Source: Sphaerosporella brunnea (Eukaryota; Ascomycota; Pezizomycetes; Pezizales; Pyronemataceae). Taken from it: a DNA stretch of 64,000 nucleotides. Positions 21,796 to 34,873 of this stretch are shown here, piece by piece. The translations under genes were made by a program, and so were the position numbers. A model generated the notes under the pieces. It did not search any database, was not told where the DNA came from, and was given only the letters and a program-made list of their open reading frames with translations. The stretch's first letter is position 1; every line of letters starts with the position of its first letter. Location of the stretch: positions 21,927-85,926 of the forward strand of contig VXIS01000207.1 in the NCBI GenBank assembly GCA_008704415.1, written 5' to 3'.

Positions 21796-24700
21796 CTAGT
21801 TCCGCAAATTGGACAGCTGGAGCTTTTCTAGGAACTTTCTCGCGACCTCGACACCCTCGTCAACCTTGGCAGGATTGAGTCCCACTCCTTGTGTAGTGGG
21901 GCCCTTGCCACCAGCTTTTCCTCCGACCACTTCGCTGACTGCACCAGCCCAGTCCTGTGCGGAAGTCTGCTTGGCAACATCCTGTGCGCGGGTTAGCAAA
22001 TGATATTGGAGACAGTTCTCTACGGAAAACCTACAGAAGAGATGTAGCATCCGTGGACAATCTTGTCCTCGCCATCCTCACCCGCGAACAAGTAGACAGT
22101 CTTGTCCTTGGCCTTGCTCTGCATGTGCTTGAGGACATCTCCGATGGCCTTACCGTTGGCGGAGATGGGAAGCCTGGCAACCATGACGTTGCTGTCCTTA
22201 TTCTTCTCAAAGAACTCGGTGACAGCGTCGATGGCCTTCTTCGATTCTGCCTTCTGCTTCGCCTTAAGGTCATCCATCACTTTCTTGTGGATCTTGGAGA
22301 ACCGGTCCTTGAACTCAGCCTTGGTGACGGTAGAGATCGAGAGGTTGCTGAGATCCACCTGCACCTTCTTGATCTCAGCTTCCAAAGCCGAGCCCGACTC
22401 CATCTTCGCGAGGTGGTCGAGTCTCTTTGAAAAGTCCGCAGCGATCTCCTGGACTCTGTACGCATCCTCGCCAGTCACGGCAACGATGCGACGGATTCCC
22501 TTGGCGATGCCGGATTCTTCGAGAATGATCAAGTCCTTTATGTCGCCAGTCTTTGCAACGTGAGTGCCACCACAGAACTCAATGCTGACCTTGCTCCAAT
22601 CCTTGTTCTTGACATCCCGGAGGAGGTCCTCAATGGGCACACCGACGGAGACGACGCGGACGGGATCCGGGTAGGTTTCTCCGAAAACCGCACGAACACC
22701 CTCAATCTGGCGGGCGGTGGCAAGCGGTACCTCAGAAGCATACACTTCCAAGTTCTGGCGGATGTAACCGGTAGAAATCTTCTCAATCTCTGCCAGCTGC
22801 TCCGTGGTGACCTGGGTCTTGTGCGAAAAGTCGAATCTCAGCTTCTCGGCAGCAACAAGTGATCCCTTCTGGTCAACCTCGTTGCCGAGAACCTCCTTCA
22901 AGGCGTAGTTGAGAATGTGAGTACCAGTGTGGTTGTTGCGGATGGGCCACCGCCGGAGCTTCAGAATGTCAGCAGACGTCGTCAAAAGTTGATTGACTTG
23001 ATCTTACCTCGTCGAACTCGCTGATGACCCCATCGAACACAGAGAGCGCTCCGTATTTCATGAAACCGGTGTGAAGAACGTATCCCGCATACACCTGGAC
23101 ATTGGTGACCTCGAACTCGGCCTTGCCATCAATGATGATCTTTCCGGTGTCGTATTCCTGTCCTCCCTGCTCAGCGTAGAAGTTCGTCTTATCCAGCAAG
23201 ACACCAATCTGAGCATCGGATGGGATTCCGTCGGTGGTTTTCACGAACTCTTTGTTGTAATAGATTGCTTGTACTTGACTGGTGATGACTCCCCGCTCTG
23301 TAATGATGTTAGATAATCCCCATTATTTTTTAGGTTCTGCCATACCATATTTGTATCGGTCGTCCGTCTTAGAGACATCCGTCATGTTTTCCAGCTTGCC
23401 CAAGTCGTGAACGTCCAGCTTGACAAGCTCGATGCCTCCGGACTTCTTCTTCGCCTTACTGGCCTCTTTGGCATCCGCCTGGGCTTTCTCGAATTCGGTT
23501 TCGTTGATATCGAGACCAGCTTCTTCAGCCATGATTCTGGTCAAATCTACTGGAAATCCGTAAGTGTCGTACAAGCGCCAAACATCCGCTCCGTTTAGCG
23601 TCTTGTCACCCTTCGCCTTCAGCTGGAAAGCGTATTCCTGGAAGATCTTCTCGCCACGGTCGAGAGTGCGCGAAAACGACTCCTCTTCCTCATTGAGGAT
23701 TTCCTGGATGTCCTTCTCCCTCTTCGCAAGCTCGGGGAACATTCCACCCTATCGATGTCAATAAACGGGTGCATTTTCAACCAATGCGCTCAAACATAAC
23801 ACATACCAGCTGTTGGACCAATGTAGGAACCAACTGAGAGAAGAAGGTACCGATAGGAACCTGGAAGTATCGGCGAGCATAACGAGCACCACGCCTCAGA
23901 ATACGTCTGATTACGTATCCGCGTCCATCGTTGTTCGGCGCACAGCCATCAGCAATGGCGAAGCTCAGCGTCCTGATGTGATCCGCAATCACACGGTAGG
24001 CAGTGTCGATACCGTCGACATCTTCGGCGCCGAACTTGCCGGCGTACGGCTCTGCTCCAGTGATGCTCTGGATCTTTTCGAACAAAGGAGCAAACACGTC
24101 GGTGTCGTAGTTCGACCGCTTGTCTTGAAGTACAGATACTAGTCGCTCGAAACCCATACCTGTGTCGACGTGCTTGTTGGGCAGCGGCCGCAGGGAACGA
24201 TCAGCCTCGCGGTTGAACTGGATAAAGACGTTGTTCCAAATCTCCAGCACATCAGGGTCATCCTGGTTGACGAGGTGAGCAGCATTTCGTCCTCCAATAC
24301 GGTCGTAGTGAATTTCACTGCAGGGACCGCAAGGACCCTGATCACCCATCTCCCAGAAGTTGTCCTTCATGTTACCGGGAAGGATGTGGTCCTCAGCAAC
24401 CCCCATCGACTTCCATAGCTCCTTCGACTCCAGGTCAGGCTCAAGACCACCCTCTGGGTTGCCCTCGAAGTAGGACACGTATAGCCGGTCGGGGGCAATT
24501 CCGTACACCTTGGTCAGGAGCTCCCACGACATCCTGATGGCATCCGCCTTGAAGTAGTCTCCGAAGCTCCAGTTACCCAACATCTCGAAGAAGGTCTACC
24601 GAGCAGTGAGTATGCATTCCCCTGGGTTGACAGGAATGAAGCACCTACGTGGTGGTAACTGTCTTTTCCGACATCGTCAAGATCGTTGTGCTTGCCACCT

Positions 24701-25107
24701 GGATTCAGACGAATTAGATCTGGAACACCGCTTGCAGGTAGGCCGACAAACCTGCTCTGATACACTATCTCCAATGTCAGCACAGTTTCCTTGGGAAACA
24801 AGAATGTCTCGAATGCGGCGACAATCAGACATACCTTCTGGGAGTTGACGGCGCGCTTCAGAGTGGCGAAATCTGACGAGGGGTCAACCGTTCCAAGGAA
24901 GATGGATTTGTACTGGTTCATTCCCGCGTTCGCGAACAGTAGGGTCGGGTCCGACAGCGGGACTACGGACGAGGACGGCACTACGACATCTTATCAGCAT
25001 TGCTTGGAATCGCCGGTTATGAGTAGCAACAAACCGAAAGTGTGTCCATTATCCTTGAAGTAGCTGATGAAGGTATCTCTGACATTCTCGGCGGTCCACT
25101 CAGCCAT
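21796..25107 (-). CDS. ALA1: Alanyl-tRNA synthetase (AlaRS)
   Basis: Nine exons in transcript order (25035-25107, 24835-24980, 24752-24764, 24649-24698, 23807-24595, 23346-23748, 23008-23297, 22035-22958, 21796-21981) give 957 aa, as in yeast (958). Exon 3 is only 13 nt and encodes the CIRAG junction of NSQKCIRAGGKHNDL. The class II core has [36 protein letters not shown] and [16 protein letters not shown]. The editing domain carries the NHTGTHIL zinc motif and the FCGGTH Cys/His pair. The C-Ala oligomerisation domain follows and ends LQLSNLRN. The start at 25107 ([13 protein letters not shown]) is the cytosolic start. The reading frame stays open upstream to an ATG at 25452, giving a 115-residue basic, Ser-rich leader that probably serves a mitochondrial form (see findings). 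Confidence 0.97.
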
Positions 25108-25452
25108 GACTATTGATTGCTGGGAGGAGTCGGAGGAAGCAGGAGAGGAAGAAGCGGTGGTGGTGGTGGTGGTGGTGGTGGCGGAAGAGCACGAGTAAGG
25201 GCGACGGTATGTGCCGGGGATCGCAGGCGAGAGAAGGAGGGGTTGATATTTGGTGGGGGGTGGCAACGGAGAGCCGCAGTGAGTCAACCGCGAAAAGGGC
25301 AGCAGAGACTGCGATTGAGAAAGCGAAAGGGAAGGGGCAAGGGAGCGGCGGATGAATATACGAGGATAAAGCAGCTGCGCGCGACAGGTGTTCTCGAGTC
25401 GAAGGAGTCCTCGACCTAGATTATAATTGCCCCGACGGCTTGCCACGCTCAT
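25108..25452 (-). other. ALA1: In-frame upstream extension of AlaRS (possible mitochondrial presequence)
   Basis: A stop-free 115-codon stretch from an ATG at 25452 joins the AlaRS frame at 25107. It is rich in Arg, Ser, Leu and Thr with only about two acidic residues. It includes RRGNYNLGRGLLRL near the start and RRPYSCSSA before a Thr/Ser-rich segment, which resembles an R-x-Y/S mitochondrial processing site. The upstream ATG has a weak context (TTC before ATG A). The downstream one is strong (G at -3, G at +4). Translation is inferred, not shown. Confidence 0.6.
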
Positions 25453-25963
25453 GAAAAAAAGCTGGGGTCTCCGGTTTCCTTCTTCAAATTGGGGCTCTCA
25501 CATCCACCGATAGCCGGGCGGAAAGTGACAGGACCGAACAAACGGGAAATGCAGCAGACGACAGATGGGCCTTGAATCAGAAAAAAGCATTGGGGGATTA
25601 TTTCCAAACACGCGAGTGCAAAGGCGATAGGCACCTCGCCTCTGCAGAACGAGGATCTATTCCTAATCGGTCTTTACATACTTTTCTGCTACCGAGAGAC
25701 ACAGTTGACTAAGCCGCTGACAAGTACTCTATCTCAACCCCAATTTGTGGATAGGCACTGCAGGACTGATCCCAACTGCTTGGTTTCTTCCTACATAGCT
25801 GTGTCCTAAGACCCGGTGTATAGGCATGTTCTATGGCGGATTTCTTGAGATATATAACCCGAGTGACGGCCAATGAAGGTTCGGAGAGGTCATGAGGGGC
25901 GCCGGCTTTGATGTTGCAGCAGAATATTTAACGGATTGCTTTTGCCCATCAACTAAGTACTCT
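25453..25963. other. Intergenic upstream of ALA1
   Basis: These 511 bases hold the ALA1 promoter region and the 3' flank of the next minus-strand gene. No repeat or RNA gene is seen. Confidence 0.5.
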
Positions 25964-26345
25964 CTACCTGCGTATCAATCCTCCTCCACCAGCGCTTGCA
26001 GTTTCCGCCAGAACCTCGATCCCCGTCGCGCCGCCAACCTTGACTATCTTCTCGCGCGTCTTCATGCCACGCACAATGCGCGCATCGCTCTTTCTCAAGC
26101 CCAGCGCCTAACGAAGTATGCAATTAGCCTGTAATTATCCGTCGCGTTGAGTACGAGTACTACAGACTCACCTTTGCGACGAATCTGACCACTTCATCGT
26201 TCGCCTCGCCGTCGCGCGGGGGCGCATGAATGCGGAGCGTAATGCTGGAAGCGGGATCGACTGCGACCACCGAGGTGGTGCGCGCGTTCGGCTTTATCGT
26301 CAACAGAAGGCGGAGCGTGGACGGCGTTGGTTTGGTGATTGACAT
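25964..26345 (-). CDS. UPF0235/YggU-like (DUF167) small protein
   Basis: Exons 26172-26345 and 25964-26107 give 105 aa. The fold signature is clear: LRLLLTIKPNARTTSVVAVD, then LRIHAPPRDGEANDEVVRFVAK, and after the intron LGLRKSDARIVRGMKTREKIVKV. The family is found in bacteria, archaea and eukaryotes (human C15orf40). Its biochemical role is unknown. An ATG at 26435 in the same frame would add 30 unconserved residues, so 26345 is preferred. It lies 191 bases downstream of... the DPM1 3' end on the same strand. Confidence 0.88.
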
Positions 26346-26536
26346 GACTTGAAGAAGCTCGATTGGATTAGAGTGCAAGCCAATTCCCTTCCCCCCACAT
26401 GCAGCCCAGACGGGAGCATCCGCGTCTGTCCTCATCCGGCGGGGAATGTAATCTCATGAAATACCTACGCCAATGAGGGAGAAAGAAGACATTTTGCATT
26501 AAATGACCCAAAGCAACCATTACAGCATATATACCC

Positions 26537-28389
<1,853 letters not shown>

Positions 28390-29239
28390 ATGGCCATCAA
28401 ACACAACCAGGTACGCAGCCCCGTGACTACACGGACGCGAAGAGGCGGGAAGCTGGATAGGAAGAGGAGGAAACAGGAGAGGGAAAGAGACGGGGATTGA
28501 TCGCGATGATGGTGTTGGAAATGGACAAATCGGTGGTGATGGAGGCTGACGGTCGATTTCAGCAACTCCCCAGCGCCCACTTCCGCAAGCAGTGGCAGCG
28601 CCGCGTCCGGACCCACTTCGACCAGCCCGGTCGCAAGCTCCGCCGCCGTCAGGCCCGTGTCACCAAGGCGGCTGCTGTTGCTCCCCGTCCCATCGACCTC
28701 CTGCGCCCGGTTGTTCGATGCCCCACCATCCGCTACAACCGCCGCGTCCGCGCCGGCCGTGGTTTCACCCTCGAGGAGCTTAAGGTTTGTCGAATTGGGG
28801 GTTTTGGGCAGGATGAGACAGATAGCTCACAATCCCACAGGAGGCCAAGATCTCTCGCAAGCTCGCCCTCACCATCGGTATCCCCGTCGACCACCGCCGC
28901 CAGAACACCTCGGTCGAGTCCCTCCAGCAGAACGTTGCCCGTCTGAACGAGTACAAGAGCAAGCTCATCATCTTCCCCCGCAAGACCAAGGCTCCCAAGA
29001 AGGGTGACGCGTCCGCCGAGGAGATCAAGGAGGCTTCCCAGGTCGTCCGCGTCAACTCGCTCTTCAAGATCGACGCCGTCCCCGCCCCAGCTGTCACCGA
29101 GCGCGCCATCGATGCGGCCGAGCGGGAGAAGAGCGCTTTCCGCACCCTGCGGCTCGCTCGCGCCGACAAGCGCAACCAGGGCAAGAGAGAGAAGAGGCAG
29201 AAGGCCAAGGAGGAGGAGGCTGCCGCCAAGAAGAAATAA
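28390..29239 (+). CDS. RPL13: 60S ribosomal protein L13 (eL13)
   Basis: Exons 28390-28410, 28563-28784 and 28841-29239 give 213 aa. eL13 is a structural protein of the large subunit. Exon 1 encodes only MAIKHNQ. The body shows [79 protein letters not shown] and a Lys/Glu-rich C terminus ending AAKKK. Codon use is strongly biased to C-ending codons, as expected of a highly expressed gene. Confidence 0.97.
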
Positions 29240-29970
29240 ACAACCGGTTAACACTTACACTTTGGGCAAAAAAATTTCGGTGTCATGGTTCCGTTGTTGC
29301 TGGTTAGGGGTCTTTTTTTCTCTTTAGGTTCTTTGTTTTCTGGGAGCTGCGGGAAATAAATGGCTTTTTCGCATCTTGATGAAATGGGGAACAATAGGCC
29401 TTTTCCTTGAGAGACGTGTCCGATTGCAAATGAGATATACTCTAGAGAACTCTGAATAGACAGCGCTGCAAGCTGGCCATGACTCTACCCAATTTGCGCA
29501 CATACTATGGACGCTGCAATGGGTTGCCTACATTTACCTGTCTACTCGCGCGGGCGGGGCGCGAGAGTCGTTCTCCATCAATCCCCATTTTTCCAACAAC
29601 GGCACCGCCAGTCCGCTTGAAACACATGTCTGATCAATCCCACATACAAACAAACGTTTATATAGCCATTGCCTCCTCGCTGACCCTCGGGGTGCTCCGC
29701 AAAGCCCAACCATGAAGTCACATGATTTCTGGATTTTCCGGCCGCGCGAGTACATAGAACTCTTGTGTGCGTCCTGGCAGGCAAACCGGTGAGGTTTCCA
29801 CGAACTAACTTACTCACTTACTCCTTTGATGATTCAAAAAGGGTTGCCAAATGGCGTTGCAATTGATCTTGAATCGCTGCGTTCCGGAATCGTTGACTCA
29901 CACGGGTCCTCCTGTCATAATCGTGGCCGTGGTAATCCTCGGTGAATTGTCCTTGGTATCATATTCTGGC
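29240..29970. other. Convergent intergenic RPL13 to oxygenase gene
   Basis: These 731 bases are the 3' flanks of two convergent genes. No repeat, tRNA or coding sequence is recognised. Confidence 0.5.
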
Positions 29971-30786
29971 CTATCGTTTGACCGCCAAATCGCTCCTCAA
30001 GACCCACTTGCCTACTCCCCCATCATTGGTAACCAACCTCCCCTCGTGGAGCATGCAGTCCCGCCCATGCTTGTGAAGGACCGCCAGCCCTTTCTCCAAG
30101 TTTACCACAACTTCTTCGCTCTTCTTGGTTTTGGATGCTTCTGTGTAAAACACCGTCTCGCCGCCTACAACCCCGTCTACTGCGCCCGTGAGGTATATCA
30201 ACAGAGTCCAAGTGGTTCGACACGCCACATCCGACACCACAATCTGATTGGCGTCATCGTAATGCTTGTCAAAGAATTGACCGGTCCCATAGCGATAAAT
30301 CCGAATGCTGTAGATTATGTGTTCAACATCGACTTGAAACTAATCTGGAAGTTGTTGGTGAACTCACTTCGGGTTCAATCCGACAACCTTTCCTCCCCAC
30401 AGGCTCGGATCTTCCCTGGAGACAACATCCTTTAAACCGCTTTGGTTCCATAGTACGTCCGCAAAGGCAGGATCTTGGATTTGAAGGCGGTCATTGACAC
30501 GAACAGCTTCCCCGCGTTTTGGTTTTCCAGGCGTTGTGGTTAGAGAAACGGACTTCTGAAGGAAGTTGACGTATGTCTTGCAAAGAGTTGATGTGAAGAA
30601 TTTGGGGATTGTGAGTATCTGCTCTGGCAGAACTTCCTCCAGCTGTAAGTCGGAAGGTGGAAGTAACGGCGTCAAAGCTGGCCACGATACGGATTGCTGA
30701 GGCGGTGCGGGAGTTGCACCAGCTGCGGGGGTCACCAGATGAGCAGCCTTCTTCTTAGAGTTGAGTTGTTGCTTTTTGGGCGGCAT
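29971..30786 (-). CDS. 2-oxoglutarate/Fe(II) oxygenase, prolyl 4-hydroxylase type
   Basis: Exons 30368-30786 and 29971-30307 give 251 aa. After a Lys- and Pro-rich start (MPPKKQQLNSKKK), the segment PEQILTIPKFFTSTLCKTYV opens the oxygenase domain. The double-stranded beta-helix follows the intron: YRYGTGQFFDKHYDD (H-x-D iron ligands), TLLIYLTG, GGETVFY, then the distal iron His in CMLHEG and the 2-oxoglutarate-binding basic residue in GKWVLRSDL. All core ligands of the P4H alpha-like (SMART P4Hc) family are present, so the enzyme is likely active. The substrate is unknown. There is no signal peptide, so collagen-type secretory prolyl hydroxylation is unlikely. It is divergent from SNF7 over 287 bases. 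Confidence 0.88.
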
Positions 30787-31073
30787 GTCTTTTTTAGTTA
30801 ACTGTAGGTAGACTCCAGACTCTAGAGATTTTGAGCTACATATGATAGCCGTGGCTTGGCGATAACCCCACCACCGGTTCGTCACCGATCAGCCACACCT
30901 CCTTCTTGCCCCCCCCCATCTCATCGTCACGTTCCCCAACCACCTCGACTACCACCACCCTCGCCACCAACAACCACCTTCTTACCCACACCCGATACCT
31001 CCCGCGACGAACTCTGCAACCTATCGCTGCGACGCGAAAGCTTTTCTCCCGCAAATACGCACGCGCATAACAC

Positions 31074-31974
31074 ATGATGGCCTCGTTCTTCTCGTACTTT
31101 GGGGGAGGCGCGACGGCAAAGCGAAATAATGCGTCCAAGGAAGCTATCGTCAAGCTGCGACAGCAGCTCGAGATGTTGCGAAAACGGGAAATCCACACGG
31201 AGAAGCAAATGCTCGAGCAGGACGTTATCGCGAGGAAGAACGTGACCACGAACAAGACTGGTATGTCGGTTACTTCACGTTCTCGGATTGAACTTCGGGA
31301 CCGTTTATGCATACTTAAAACGCCTCGCGTGCAAAGCTAACTAGCATCGCTGCTACTGCAGTTGCTCGAGCTGCTCTAAAGCGCAAAAAGGTCCTCGAAC
31401 AGAACCTAATCACGACCCAGCAGCACATCAACACTTTAGAGCAACAGATGAATGCTGTGGAAACTGCGAACCTCAACTTGGAGACGGTGAAGGTTATGAA
31501 GGAAGCTTCGGACGCCATGAAGGGCATGAACAAGCGGATCGGCATCAACGACATCGACGAGACTATGTGCGTATTACCTTTCCCCAGCAGCTTGGCGGCG
31601 AGAATGAAACAACACATCCAGTTGGAGCTCGGTGCTAATATTCCGGATTACACAGGGAGGAAATTCGCGAGGGAATGCAGCTCAACAAGGAAATCTCCGA
31701 AGCTATTTCAAGCGTGAACACAGTTGATCCAAACGAGGAGGACGAGCTAGAAGAGATGCTTGCGGATATGGAGCAGAAGGCACTGGACGACAAGATAATC
31801 AGTGCCCCTTCAGTGCCCGTTACTGCCCACGGCCAGGCGGTGCAGCCTGGTAAGCTCTCGCGCCCCGTCGTTTATTGCGCGTAGCGTGCTAACATTGCTT
31901 CAGTTGCCGCCAGGCCACAGGAGGAGGACGAAGAGGAAGAGCTGCGGAAGCTGCAAGCTGAAATGGCGATGTGA
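31074..31974 (+). CDS. SNF7: ESCRT-III subunit Snf7/Vps32 (CHMP4)
   Basis: Exons 31074-31260, 31362-31566, 31656-31849 and 31904-31974 give 218 aa (217 if translation starts at the second ATG, 31077). Snf7 polymerises on endosomal membranes to drive intralumenal vesicle formation. The basic N-terminal helix (LRQQLEMLRKREIHTEKQM) and the long coiled coil (ALKRKKVLEQNLITTQQHI, TVKVMKEASDAMKGMN) are visible. The acidic C-terminal part has the EEDELEEMLADMEQKAL segment and a terminal LRKLQAEMAM, an MIM1-like tail that would bind Vps4. Confidence 0.95.
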
Positions 31975-32509
31975 TGTGCTATAGATCTACTGTGTTTTCC
32001 TGGGAAAATCCCCCTCGGTGCCTATGCTGAGGGGCGCGCATGACTACTAAGTAGGTATAATATGCGTATATCCAATGCAAGGCTGATGGCGGTGGGTGAT
32101 TGAATGAAGTTATGACGATGGCGGGTACGGACTGCTGTTTCCTTTCTCCACGCTACTACAACTATACATGTTTACCGGTGTTATCTTCGTTTTTCTTGCT
32201 TTGAATTCTTGGTGCTGGGTGGCGTGGGGATTGTTTTTTTTCTCGTTTTTTTTTTGTGTCTTGTACTGCGAAACTGTCATTGCTTTAGCCTTGTGTTCGC
32301 ATTATATATGGTATCTTTGTACTGAGCAATCTTAGTACTGAGATTTCTATCTGGCGGTAATTGCGGATGGCCACCCCCTTGAGATCGATGTCCGCTCTTG
32401 CAATTGGCAGTTCCGGGCGTTGACTGAGACTTCAGCAGGATAGCCTCCTGGCAGAGGGTGAGAAACCTAGGCTCAAAAGCCGGTCCCCCCCCCCAGCACC
32501 ACTGGATAT
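31975..32509. other. Convergent intergenic SNF7-GPI19
   Basis: These 535 bases between convergent genes contain T-rich tracts (about 32236-32258). No gene or repeat is recognised. Confidence 0.5.
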
Positions 32510-33280
32510 TCACAACGCTATACTTCCACAAGTCTCACCATCCCCCTCGAGCTCCCACACCTCTCTCTCCCTCTCCTCCCCATAGAGCACTTCACAAACG
32601 CCGCCAATCGGCACATCCAGCACCGCATCCGTTCCCTTCCCCCACAGTTCCTTCCACAGCACCTTCTCCCCCTTCCTCCCCCGTACCATATCCTCCCACC
32701 TCTCCCGCCCATCGCCCACCTCCGCTGCTTCCTTCACATCCCCCTCGGTATACGCAGCCACCATACCGCCCACATCAACCACGCTCTCCAGCGCGCCCAA
32801 CGGCCTCGTCAACACACCCGTATTATACCCGGCCAACGCGGCAAACACATAGCACACGGCAACAACGAGGTAGCTCGGAATTACCAGGGCCCACCAGCGG
32901 CTGGGATAGTAGCTCACGCCGACGGCCTCCAGCGCGCCGCTGGGCAGGAATGCCCACACGATGTACAGGATGAAGGCGGCGTTTGCGATCACGTACAGCG
33001 TGAAGCCGTAGTACTCGTACGTCGGCACTTTGGGTGCGTACCGTGGCGTGCGCGAGCTGAGACGCGAGGAGGAGAGGATCCCTTCGCTGTCTGAGGAGTT
33101 GTCGGCGGTTGGCGTGGTGGGCCGCGAGGGTCGCAGGAGCGAGGTGAAAGAGGGGCTCGGGGGCAGTGGGGTCGGGGGCCGGTTGTAGAAGGGTGGTGCG
33201 AAGGAGGAGGGATGCAGGGACGGTGACGGCGGGTGCGGAGAGGGCGGCGCGAGTGTCGAAGGGAACGGTGTCCGAGGCAT
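32510..33280 (-). CDS. GPI19: GPI-GlcNAc transferase subunit Gpi19 (PIG-P)
   Basis: One exon encodes 256 aa. The PIG-P domain, about residues 86-155, has two membrane segments: YEYYGFTLYVIANAAFILYI onward, and WWALVIPSYLVVAVCYVFAA onward. Between them lies the conserved YYPSRWWALVIPSY context. The ~80-residue N-terminal extension is almost entirely Pro/Ser/Thr with a D/E-S cluster. The cytosolic C-terminal half is longer than in yeast Gpi19 (140 aa) and resembles the longer filamentous-fungal form. The protein is a small accessory subunit of the complex whose catalytic subunit, GPI3, lies 31 kb to the left. Confidence 0.93.
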   Translation of the reverse strand: MPRTPFPSTLAPPSPHPPSPSLHPSSFAPPFYNRPPTPLPPSPSFTSLLRPSRPTTPTADNSSDSEGILSSSRLSSRTPRYAPKVPTYEYYGFTLYVIANAAFILYIVWAFLPSGALEAVGVSYYPSRWWALVIPSYLVVAVCYVFAALAGYNTGVLTRPLGALESVVDVGGMVAAYTEGDVKEAAEVGDGRERWEDMVRGRKGEKVLWKELWGKGTDAVLDVPIGGVCEVLYGEEREREVWELEGDGETCGSIAL

Positions 33281-33690
33281 CGTGAAATCGTGAGGTCGTG
33301 AAGCGAGGTCAGGTTGCGAGTTGAAGGTCGCGGGCCCATCGCGGTTGAGTTGGCGCGTGGTGAGCTACTCTAATCTAGGACGCGCGCAATGTTCATTTCG
33401 AGACTTTTTCCTTCCCGCACCCGTCTATTAAGAGAGACAGCAACGAATACATGATGTATGCACGGATCATCACAGTAAAAAAGACACAGTGAGAATTAAG
33501 AGTAAATCGCTAGAAGAAAAGGAGAAAGAGATAAAACAAACAAAATAAAAAATAAAATTGCAAAACTTGAACACAGAGAGGTGTAATGATCGTTTTCTTC
33601 TACCCGAAACCAGAAAAAACAAATGCGTTATGCAAGTCTGACTGATATATCTCCGAAGACAAACGCCCGTGAAATAATGCTACTTTTGTT
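33281..33690. other. Intergenic GPI19 upstream to NUS1 3' end
   Basis: These 410 bases hold the GPI19 promoter and NUS1 3' flank on the same strand, with an A-rich stretch at about 33525-33560. Nothing else is seen. Confidence 0.5.
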
Positions 33691-34873
33691 TTACCGTCCA
33701 AAACGCATCTCGGTCCTGGCGAACCGGTGGAGTGCTCGCAGGAATACCTGGTAGCCGACTCCCTGGTTGTCCTGAACATTGCTAAAGAACTGTCAGCGCG
33801 CAGGTAATGGGCAAATGAAGATGAACGAGCTCACTAGATCTCGGTGAGCCGAAGCTGCCAAGGGGGGTATCCCTTGAGGGTTATGCTCGAGGAGAAGAGA
33901 ACCAACAAGTCAGGCTCATCCATGATAGTCTCTGTTCGTGGTTAGAACCATGTTGTTTCCAGCATAATGCCAATATCCGAAGCTCACCCTTGATTTCCGC
34001 ATCGACAAGCTCAATGGAGACATCGTCACTGGACAATTTTCCGCGCTGGGCCATGTCGCAGAGCGTCTTCGTCAGGTCGACCAGCGATTCCCGTCCGTCC
34101 TCCTCGGAAATGAACATAACCTCCAAGTCAACATGTTGGTCCTCATCATCGGTTGAAACGTCACCGTTGGCGAAAGGACGAGAGTGCGGAGCGTGCACAC
34201 GGAGAGTCGGGCGAGATCTGCCAAAATACAGACGCAGTTGCTGGGCCATGGCGCGGTGAGAGGTTGCAATGTACGACTTGAGAATGCCTATGTGCCAGCT
34301 GTCAGTTCCGGTTTCCTTCTGTTCACGCCAGGGCACGCGCGAACCAGTTTTCTCATAGACGCTCAAACGAGGGATACCGGCGCAGGCACACCAGCATGCG
34401 ATTTCGGCGAGCTCGTCGATGAGCTTGTCCAGGCCGTCACGCTGAAGTTCCAAGACCACAGAAAGGTGCTTCGGGAACTTCCCCCTCTCCTTGAGATCAC
34501 GCACATCCTTCTCGATCAGTTGCGGCGTGCGGTGGTGGTAGTAGAGCACCGAGATGGCATGGCTGTAGACCGTGTTGTATACCCAACGCAGTCGTAGGTA
34601 TATCGAGAACAGCGTGTGTATCACTAGCAGAACAAACTTGTAGACCTGTGTCCACAGAAACCTGCGTACGGGCCCCTGGGCTACCTCATCTGGCGGTAGG
34701 TGCGACAGCACTAGGCGCTCCCGTTCCAGTGCTTCTGGGGTCTTCTTGCGAGAACGCAGAACGGCTTTGAAGGGCTCCGCACTGAACTGGGCCGCGGACG
34801 AGGAGACTCGGTTTCGTTGCGAATGGTGAAGCGGCGGTGTGGCTGAATTTGGACCCGATCCGGCGGAGGCCAT
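33691..34873 (-). CDS. NUS1: cis-prenyltransferase accessory subunit Nus1 (NgBR)
   Basis: Exons 33988-34873, 33835-33931 and 33691-33781 give 357 aa. Nus1 pairs with Rer2/Srt1 to form the cis-prenyltransferase that makes the polyprenyl chain of dolichol. A membrane segment lies near FLWTQVYKFVLLVIHTLFSI. The weakly conserved UPP-synthase fold follows: HLSVVLELQRDGLDKLIDEL, EIACWCACAGIPRLSVYEKTG, LDPD-like EPDLLVLFSSSITLKGYPPW, LRLTEIY. The chain ends MRFGR, providing the C-terminal R-x-G motif that Nus1 contributes to the active site. Third-exon entry uses the TTTAG acceptor next to 33781, the only choice that keeps this ending. A start at 34912 would add 13 residues. Confidence 0.93.
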
